Shown here one piece after another: positions 30,172 through 35,904 of a stretch of DNA of 35,904 nucleotides. This stretch comes from a virus, in the IMG/VR virus record IMGVR_UViG_3300013132_005661, positions 1-35,904 of that record; one strand, written 5' to 3'. The notes beneath the pieces were generated by a model. It was not told where the DNA came from. It did not search any database and was given only the letters and a program-made list of their open reading frames with translations. The translations under genes and the position numbers were made by a program. Positions within the stretch are counted from its first letter, which is position 1. Every line of letters starts with the position of its first letter.

Positions 30172-30462
30172 TTATTGACCTGGAAAGGTTCTTCTTTGTA
30201 TAGGAAACTTTACGGTAACGTTTGAACCTTTTCGTCGTTTCTTATTTTTAGAAACTTTAGCACCGAGCACCGCTCCTGCCGGACCATATGGTGAAAGTTT
30301 ACGAGCATCTCCGTCGTTGTAAGCCTTACTATTTTGAGAGGGAAACTGGTTTCCAAATGAGCCTATATCTTGACCGTTATTGTTACCAAAAGCGCTATCA
30401 GCCCCACCAGAAACGTTGTTTTCCGCTAAAACTTGATTAAATATTTTTTCAAATAGGTTCAT
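30172..30462 (-). CDS. Hypothetical head protein candidate, 96 residues
   Basis: I chose ATG 30462, which gives the leader MNLFEKIFNQVLAE with an LAE site, much like MSKYNKRINQLLTE at the 22246-23130 gene. A TTG at 30471 would add three residues. The rest is Gly/Asn/Ser-rich, then a very basic end (KNKKRRKGSN). Basic, low-complexity protein after a cleavable leader is the pattern of T4 internal proteins. Identity unknown. Confidence 0.6.
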   Translation of the reverse strand: MNLFEKIFNQVLAENNVSGGADSAFGNNNGQDIGSFGNQFPSQNSKAYNDGDARKLSPYGPAGAVLGAKVSKNKKRRKGSNVTVKFPIQRRTFPGQ

Positions 30463-30496
30463 TGATTTCAAGTTTATATATATTATTATTTAAGTA

Positions 30497-30886
30497 ATGA
30501 TTGAAAATTATATAAAGGAATTAGAAAGCGACCTGAAGATAGACGAGTTAAATTTAAAAGAATATCAGTTAAAATTACCTGGAATTAAACATAAATGGGC
30601 AGGCCGATACATTCGGCATAAGCAAGAATTAATTGAGTTAAGAAGTAAGCGTGACGAAATAAAACGTAAATTAGTCGAGCAAATACAAGAGACAAGCCCG
30701 GTTAAACTAGCCTTACCTATTGTTGAAAGAACTGCTGAAAAACACAGTGAACTTAAAGATACGGATAAAAAAATTAGCGAGTTAAATTTAGTGGTAGAGC
30801 TGTTAGAAAAAGCAGAAAAGACTTTAAGCAGCACTTCCTATGATTTAAAGAACCTAATCGATATAATTAAACTCGAAACTACATGA
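30497..30886 (+). CDS. uvsY: Recombination mediator UvsY-like
   Basis: This 129-residue, helical, charged protein resembles marine-phage UvsY, which loads the UvsX recombinase on single-stranded DNA covered by gp32. The KWAGRYIRHKQEL block (33-45) and the final LEKAEKTLSSTSYDLKNLIDIIK helix follow the family. It is followed directly by uvsW (4-nt ATGA overlap), the T4-like order, which strengthens the call. The start is ATG 30497. Confidence 0.7.
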   Translation: MIENYIKELESDLKIDELNLKEYQLKLPGIKHKWAGRYIRHKQELIELRSKRDEIKRKLVEQIQETSPVKLALPIVERTAEKHSELKDTDKKISELNLVVELLEKAEKTLSSTSYDLKNLIDIIKLETT

Positions 30887-32076
30887 TATCGTTTACATAT
30901 GACTCTGCTAAAAAGCAGGGCATCGTAAGCGGTGACCTGTTTAATGAAATACGAGAAAGGTTCTCTGTTAAAAACGAATCTGCTGCTTTTATTAGAAACT
31001 ATAGAAGATTTGTTCCTCAACGCACCTATGCTATAACCCCTAACGGTAGATTTGATATCGGATTATATTTTGAAATTAGAAAGTTTATTACATCTTTACA
31101 ATATGTCGATGAAATTAAAACAGATAGTCAAATTTTAGAGCAACTTTTCCCCGCGAAGAATCTCTGGAAGCAAAATTTAGGTATTGAGAAATTAAAATTA
31201 GAACTTAGAGATTATCAGAAAGAAATTGTAGAAAAGTGTTATAAAATAGGACGAGGTACCGTAGTATTAGCCACGGCCGGTGGTAAAACTTTAGTAATAG
31301 CTTCAATACTTGCTAATGCTTTTCGTGAAAATCCAAAAGCTAAATGCCTGATTATTGTACCCGATCTCGGTCTAGTGAATCAAACTCACGGTGATTTTGC
31401 AAGTTATGGTGTAGGCTACACTTCTTCAAAATTTACAGGTAGTTCTCCGCTCGATCTTTCTACTCAAGTCGTGATATCTAACCTCGGCATACTGCAAAGT
31501 AAAAATACAAACTTAGATTGGCTCACACAAATAAATTTTTTGATCGTCGATGAAGTACACAAAATAAGACGCGGTAACGAAGTTAATAAAATTATAAAAA
31601 AGATTAGTACCCCGTTTAAGTTTGGATTTACCGGAACATTACCAGAAAGTGAATTAGATCAATGGAACATTATTGGCAAAATTGGCCCCATTCTTTACGA
31701 AAAAAATAGTTACGAGCTAAGACTAGAAAATTATGTGAGTAATGTTTCTATTCAAATTTTAGAATTAGAATATAAACCAATAAAAGAAAAACAGGATTAT
31801 ACTGGCATCTCAGATCGTTTTCGAGCTGAACAAAAATTTATTATTAAAAATGAATTTAGAAATAAAATTATTAGTAAACTCGTTAATGGTCTCAAGAATA
31901 ACGTTCTTATTCTTATAGACTTTATTGAGCATGGAGAAACCATAACAAGCACCCTTAAAGCAAATTGCCCTTTAAAAGAAATCTACTTTATACGTGGAGA
32001 AGTTGAGGTCGAAGAAAGAGATAAAATTAAAAATTTAATGGAGACAAAAGACAACATTTGTGTAGTTGCTATATGA
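30883..32076 (+). pseudogene. uvsW: Helicase UvsW, N-terminal part, ended by in-frame TGA
   Basis: This 397-residue frame is most of UvsW, the SF2 helicase that unwinds R-loops and moves branches in T4 recombination. It shows ATAGGKT (motif I), VDEVHK (motif II) and GFTGTLPE (motif III). The frame ends at TGA 32074-32076 after ICVVAI, exactly where the family has VASYG before FSTGI. The codons after the TGA, in the same frame, give KIFSTGINIK (motif V) and QSIGRGLR (motif VI) and stop at 32323-32325. The sum, 480 residues, is near the T4 length (about 500). Confidence 0.85.
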
Positions 32077-32325
32077 AAAATTTTCTCGACCGGAATAAAT
32101 ATAAAGAACCTACATTTTATTATTTTCGCCGGAGGTGGAAAAGCGAAGGTGAAGATTATACAATCGATAGGCCGTGGTCTCCGCTTACATCAAAATAAAG
32201 AGAAGCTCGTCATTTTTGACGTAGCCGATCAACTTTACTACGGTAAGCAACATATGGAGAAAAGATTAAAACTATATGAAAAAGAAAACATACAAACAAG
32301 TACAAAAACAATCCAAGAAGCTTAA
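32077..32325 (+). pseudogene. uvsW: Helicase UvsW, C-terminal part after the TGA
   Basis: In frame with the preceding UvsW and open from codon 32077 to the TAA 32323-32325. It contains FSTGINIKNLH (motif V), a hydrophobic HFIIFAGGGK strand and QSIGRGLRLHQNK (motif VI), followed by the FDVADQLYYG end. There is no in-frame ATG near its start; the only one lies near 32252. It overlaps gp55 by 50 nt. Motifs V and VI are needed for ATP hydrolysis, so the truncated protein alone should be inactive. Confidence 0.85.
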
Positions 32326-32869
32326 GAAAAAAGGCAATAATATTGCCGAAGAAATGGCTATTGAGGGCCATGTCGACCTCAATGACCCGGATGTTCAAAT
32401 CTTAGCTAAAAAGGTTGAGGAAGTCAAAAAACTTAAACCCAAAGACAAACTTCATTACGTAAATAGCAGAGAATTTGAGGAAGAAATACGCAAATTTTAC
32501 ACCACGGAACGTATAAGTGAAAAACTCGGTGATAGTATTATAAAAATTGCAAATGGGCTTTCTTACGCTACCAACTTTATCAATTATTCATACAAAGATG
32601 AAATGATTGGTGATGCAGTAGTCAAGATGTTTTCGGCTCTTAAGAATAAGAAATTTCGACTTGATTCTGGATTTAGCCCATTTTCTTATTTTACAACGAT
32701 TGCGTTCCACGCTTTTATTAACCGCATTAAAAAAGAGAAGAAACACCATGAAGTGTTAAATGAGTATAAAGAAAAAATTTATACCGAAACTATGGCAAAA
32801 ACTGATGAATTTGGTAATGTTCACATCTACGTGGAACCAGATGATGATAATTACAACGCACAAGATTAA
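32276..32869 (+). CDS. 55: Late transcription sigma factor gp55
   Basis: This 197-residue protein resembles gp55 of marine T4-like phages, which directs host RNA polymerase to late promoters with the TATAAATA -10 box. After a Lys-rich start it has a region-2-like block: GDAVVKMFSALKNKKFRLDSG, then FSPFSYFTTIAFHAFINRIKKEKK, which is the typical -10 recognition segment. Late boxes of the right form are found throughout this window, a functional match. It starts at ATG 32276, overlapping the UvsW end; gp47 follows with 1 nt overlap (TAATG). Confidence 0.85.
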   Translation: MKKKTYKQVQKQSKKLKKKGNNIAEEMAIEGHVDLNDPDVQILAKKVEEVKKLKPKDKLHYVNSREFEEEIRKFYTTERISEKLGDSIIKIANGLSYATNFINYSYKDEMIGDAVVKMFSALKNKKFRLDSGFSPFSYFTTIAFHAFINRIKKEKKHHEVLNEYKEKIYTETMAKTDEFGNVHIYVEPDDDNYNAQD

Positions 32870-33930
32870 TGCAGAAAGATATAACATTAAGAAACAGCAA
32901 AGTATGCTGTATATCCGATCTTCATATCGGTGTACATCAAAATAGTACTTTTTGGCATGAAACAGCTCTTAAGTGGGCTGAATGGCTTAAAAGTGAGTTA
33001 GAACAAAAAGACATTCAAGATATTTTAATTCTCGGTGATCTATATCACTATCGTGATGAAATTGCTGTTAATACTATCCACGTTGTAAATGAGATTTTAA
33101 AGATCTGGAAAGACTTTAACATAGTTATACTTGTAGGTAATCACGATTCTTTTTATAAAGATAGAACGGATATTAATTCGTTATCTATTTTACACGGTTG
33201 GGATAATATTAACATTATAAGTGACCCCTGCAGTACCGTTCTTTACGGTAAGAAATGTATATTTTTACCTTGGAATTCTGATCTCACAAGTATTGATAAA
33301 GGTGATATTATTTTTGGTCACTTAGAAATAGAGAGCTTTAAAATGAATTCTTTCAAGCTTTGCGAAGAAGGTATTAAGTCAAAAGATCTTTTAGATCATG
33401 CTCGATATATTTTTTCCGGGCATTTTCATTTACGAGACGAAAGAGAGTATGATGAGGGTAAGATTATCTATCTCGGTAACCCGTTTGAAATGGATTTTGG
33501 AGACGTCGGTTCTTCTAAAGGATATTATATTTTAGATTTTAATGATATATCTTATGAATTTTTTGAAAATAATATTTCACCAAAACATAAAAAGGTTCTT
33601 TTATCAGATATTTTAAATCAAAAGTCTCTTGAAAGTAAAGAAGTCGAATCGATGTTTTCAAAAAACATTGTTAAATTTGTAATTGATAAAAAAATATCTA
33701 GCGAAAACATTGACAGTCTTCTTAAACAGCTTTCTCATCATAAACCACAATCTCTCTCTGTAGATTATTCATTAGCTGTAGACAAGCTAAACGTACCTGA
33801 AGAAAATCGATATGATTTAGGGGGTATAGACATTTCTCAGGCTATAAATGAATTTGTAAATTTATTAGAAATTGAAGATAAAGATGAGGTTGCTAAGTAT
33901 TGTGTCGATTTATATCAAAAGTGTAAATGA
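32869..33930 (+). CDS. 47: Recombination endonuclease subunit gp47 (Mre11-like)
   Basis: This 353-residue metallophosphoesterase carries the expected blocks: CISDLHIGVH (metal-binding D, H), ILILGDLYHYRDE, LVGNHDSF, FGHLEI and SGHFHLRDE. With gp46 it makes the Mre11/Rad50-like complex that processes DNA ends during recombination-dependent replication. Its stop overlaps the start of gp46 (ATGA). The T4 equivalent is 339 residues. Confidence 0.95.
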   Translation: MQKDITLRNSKVCCISDLHIGVHQNSTFWHETALKWAEWLKSELEQKDIQDILILGDLYHYRDEIAVNTIHVVNEILKIWKDFNIVILVGNHDSFYKDRTDINSLSILHGWDNINIISDPCSTVLYGKKCIFLPWNSDLTSIDKGDIIFGHLEIESFKMNSFKLCEEGIKSKDLLDHARYIFSGHFHLRDEREYDEGKIIYLGNPFEMDFGDVGSSKGYYILDFNDISYEFFENNISPKHKKVLLSDILNQKSLESKEVESMFSKNIVKFVIDKKISSENIDSLLKQLSHHKPQSLSVDYSLAVDKLNVPEENRYDLGGIDISQAINEFVNLLEIEDKDEVAKYCVDLYQKCK

Positions 33931-35732
33931 AGAACATATTTTTTAAAAAAGTTTTAATTAAGAACTTTTTATCGGTTGGTAAAGAACCAGTCGAAGTAGA
34001 ATTTAAACCCGGGTTACATATTATTACCGGTGTAAACCGAGATAAAGAAGATAGAAGAAACGGGGTAGGTAAATCTACTATTGCAGATGCCATACATTTT
34101 GGTGTATTTGGTAATACTTTAAGAGATCTTAAAAAAGAACTTATTGTTAATAATATAAACAAAACCAATTGTGAAGTTGTATTAGACATTGAAATTGAAA
34201 ATTTAGGTAATAAAGATTCTATTCAAATTACCCGTTCTTTAGAGCCATCTCGGTGTTATTTAAAAATTAACGGTAAAGATGTAACTCGCGATAGTATCAC
34301 AAATACGAATGATTATATTTTACAACTATTAAATTGTACCGAAGACGTATTTCAAAATTGTGTTATTATGACCGTGAATAATACCATACCGTTCATGGCG
34401 AAAAAAAAGCAGGATAAAAGAAAATTTATTGAAGATATTTTTAATTTAAGCGTTTTTAGTGAAATGCTTTCGCGTTTAAAAGAAGACATTAATGATACTA
34501 AGAGAGAATTTGATATTGAATCTACAAAATACGAAGAGACAGAAAGAAATATTCAGAGTTTAGAAAAGCAAAAGGTTTCTGCAGAAGTAGATCAAAAAGC
34601 ACGCAAAGTAAAATATGAAACAAGAAAAAAGAATAATACCGATGAGCTTATTACAATAGAAAAAAAGCTTAAAGCTTTCGTTAAGCACGATATATCAGAA
34701 ATCGAGAAACAAATAGATGATCAAAAGAAAAATATTGAAAAAATAGATAGTAAACTCATTAAAACTCGTCACAGTATTTCAGAAAAACAAACCCTTACTA
34801 AACAACTTAATAAACAATTTGCTACCATTGATACTCTTAAAGGAAAATGCCCGATGTGTTTACGCAATATCGAAGATGTTGATGAAAAGCATATAGAAAA
34901 AGAAAAAGAAAAAATTAATAAACAAATTGATGAATACGATAAAGAAATGGACAAAAATCAAAAAGATATTGAAACGCTTCTAGCACTAGAAAAGAAAATA
35001 GAAGAAAAAATAGAGACATTACAGGATAAGATTAATAATTTTAACTTAGAGAAAAAAGACTATGATAATACGTTAAACCGTAAAAAGCAGCTAGAAGCCT
35101 GGCAAATAGAGTTAGATCAAGACTTAAAAGATATTAAAAATAATGTAAAGAATTTCGATAGCTTGCTTGTTGAACAAAATAAAAAACTCAAGGAGATTAA
35201 TAAAAAAATTGATGAACTAAAAAAGACTATTAAATTGCAAGAAACCGCCAAGTTCGTTGTTTCTGAAGAAGGCGTTAAAGCCTATATTGTTAAAAAGATT
35301 CTTCAGCTGTTTAATTCTAAGCTAATCTTCTATTTAAAGAAAATGGATGCTAATTGTCATTGTACATTTAATGAATATTTTGAAGAAGAAATTATAGACG
35401 ATAAAGGTAAACCCTGTTCATATTTTAACTTTAGCGGAGCTGAGCGTAAGAATATTGACTTAGCCTGTTTGTTTGCTTTTATGGATATTCGTAGATTACA
35501 GGGGGACGTAACTTATAATTTCAGTATCTACGATGAACTGTTTGATTCCAGTCTCGACGAAAAAGGTGTCGATTTAGTCATAAACATCTTAAAAGAACGT
35601 GTACAAAATTTTAATGAGTCTGTTATGATAATTAGTCACCGAAAAGAAAGTGTTAAATCCGCATCTGGGGAAGTCATTTTCTTAGAAAAACGTAACGGTA
35701 TCACGAGAAAAGTTGATTATCTACCTAACTAA
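33927..35732 (+). CDS. 46: Recombination endonuclease subunit gp46 (Rad50-like)
   Basis: This 601-residue SMC/Rad50-type ATPase has Walker A NGVGKST (45-51), two long coiled coils with many Lys/Glu heptads, a zinc-hook CPMC near 308-311, the ABC signature FNFSGAERKNIDLA and Walker B SIYDELFDS followed by ISHRKES. All essential parts are present. With gp47 it forms the end-processing nuclease; the T4 protein is 560 residues. Unlike the neighbouring uvsW, this frame is intact. Confidence 0.95.
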   Translation: MKNIFFKKVLIKNFLSVGKEPVEVEFKPGLHIITGVNRDKEDRRNGVGKSTIADAIHFGVFGNTLRDLKKELIVNNINKTNCEVVLDIEIENLGNKDSIQITRSLEPSRCYLKINGKDVTRDSITNTNDYILQLLNCTEDVFQNCVIMTVNNTIPFMAKKKQDKRKFIEDIFNLSVFSEMLSRLKEDINDTKREFDIESTKYEETERNIQSLEKQKVSAEVDQKARKVKYETRKKNNTDELITIEKKLKAFVKHDISEIEKQIDDQKKNIEKIDSKLIKTRHSISEKQTLTKQLNKQFATIDTLKGKCPMCLRNIEDVDEKHIEKEKEKINKQIDEYDKEMDKNQKDIETLLALEKKIEEKIETLQDKINNFNLEKKDYDNTLNRKKQLEAWQIELDQDLKDIKNNVKNFDSLLVEQNKKLKEINKKIDELKKTIKLQETAKFVVSEEGVKAYIVKKILQLFNSKLIFYLKKMDANCHCTFNEYFEEEIIDDKGKPCSYFNFSGAERKNIDLACLFAFMDIRRLQGDVTYNFSIYDELFDSSLDEKGVDLVINILKERVQNFNESVMIISHRKESVKSASGEVIFLEKRNGITRKVDYLPN

Positions 35733-35746
35733 CAATAATTACTAAG

Positions 35747-35904
35747 ATGTTTACACCGTCGCCTTTTGCCTCACCATTTGGTTCTTCTCCCTTCGTTGCC
35801 CCGCATCCTTTCATGGCAGGACCACCGCAAGAAACGAACCCGGTCCCCCCGGAAGTACATTTACCCCGCGCTTTAAATTACTACGCCGATTACAGTGGAT
35901 GCGG
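35747..35904 (+). CDS. Partial gene, Pro-rich start, then NYYADYSGCG
   Basis: ATG 35747 opens a frame that runs off the right edge after 52 codons. The start is Pro/Phe-rich; it then reads LPRALNYYADYSGCG. A Y-x-D-x-SGCG motif opens a family of T4-like phage proteins that I recall as related to glycosyltransferases, but too little is present for a firm call. It is 14 nt after the gp46 stop. Confidence 0.4.
   Translation, partial: MFTPSPFASPFGSSPFVAPHPFMAGPPQETNPVPPEVHLPRALNYYADYSGC

Noticed and set aside
32094-32101. AATAAATA within uvsW as a late promoter
   Set aside because: It lies inside coding sequence (FSTGINIK region), about 175 nt from the gp55 start, without a start codon close by; likely chance in AT-rich codons.
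1-35904. Changed genetic code as explanation for broken frames
   Set aside because: One break is TAA, one TGA and one a frameshift; both TAA and TGA end clear genes here (gp47 ends with TGA, gp46 with TAA).
1-35904. tRNA genes, CRISPR arrays, insertion sequences, integrase or attachment sites
   Set aside because: No cloverleaf-like arms with TTCRA loops, no regularly spaced repeats and no transposase or integrase motifs were seen by eye; a tRNA scan would be decisive.

Overview
The window looks like part of the genome of a T4-like (contractile-tailed) bacteriophage, AT-rich and probably from an aquatic metagenome. The evidence is a set of T4 core genes: portal gp20, tail-sheath stabiliser gp15, clamp-loader small subunit gp62, uvsY, uvsW, late sigma factor gp55, and recombination nuclease gp47/gp46. 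They are accompanied by genes common in marine T4-likes: phoH, folE, queD, queE and a GroES-like co-chaperonin. I found no tRNA, CRISPR, insertion sequence or integrase.

Layout. Positions 1-6939 (minus strand) hold a truncated structural gene, the portal, gp15, an XPD/DinG-like helicase with four Cys in the Fe-S position, two small unknowns, a GroES-like protein, gp62 and a DUF366-like protein. A 23-residue membrane peptide (6941-7012) links these to a tightly overlapping minus-strand glycan cassette (7009-14296): a GDP-mannose 3,5-epimerase-like enzyme, three putative transferases resembling fucosyltransferase families GT10, GT23/NodZ and GT11, two GT-A transferases, a second sugar epimerase, a methyltransferase and a possible GT-B protein. 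Positions 14331-26239 alternate between strands and hold two structural/fibre-like proteins, a P-loop ATPase, a methyltransferase, queE, phoH, a DUF6734-like transferase, queD, folE, a retropepsin-like protein and small unknowns. Positions 26209-30462 (minus) hold a nucleotidyltransferase, an FMN-reductase-like protein, a KxDG ligase-like protein, a GIY-YIG-like protein and unknowns. Positions 30497-35904 (plus) are the recombination/late-transcription block uvsY-uvsW-gp55-gp47-gp46, followed by a truncated gene.

How the parts fit. gp55 is present, and T4-type late -10 boxes (NATAAATA) lie directly in front of many genes. Most are only 5-8 nt from the start codon, which predicts leaderless or nearly leaderless late mRNAs. 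FolE, QueD and QueE are three of the four steps to preQ0, so deazaguanine synthesis (possibly for DNA modification) is likely, although queC is not in the window. The glycan cassette joins a predicted GDP-L-galactose producer to several transferases of families that normally use GDP-L-fucose. Many proteins at 15-30 kb begin with a short segment ending in [L/I]xE, resembling the T4 capsid-targeting sequence cut by the prohead protease. They may be packaged in the head and injected.

Three reading frames appear broken: portal (in-frame TAA), uvsW (in-frame TGA before motif V) and a Cys-rich protein (+1 shift at an A-rich run). Both TAA and TGA also serve as ordinary stops here, so a changed genetic code is unlikely. 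Sequence error, real lesions or local recoding remain open. All calls come from reading the sequence and remembered family features; no database search was run.
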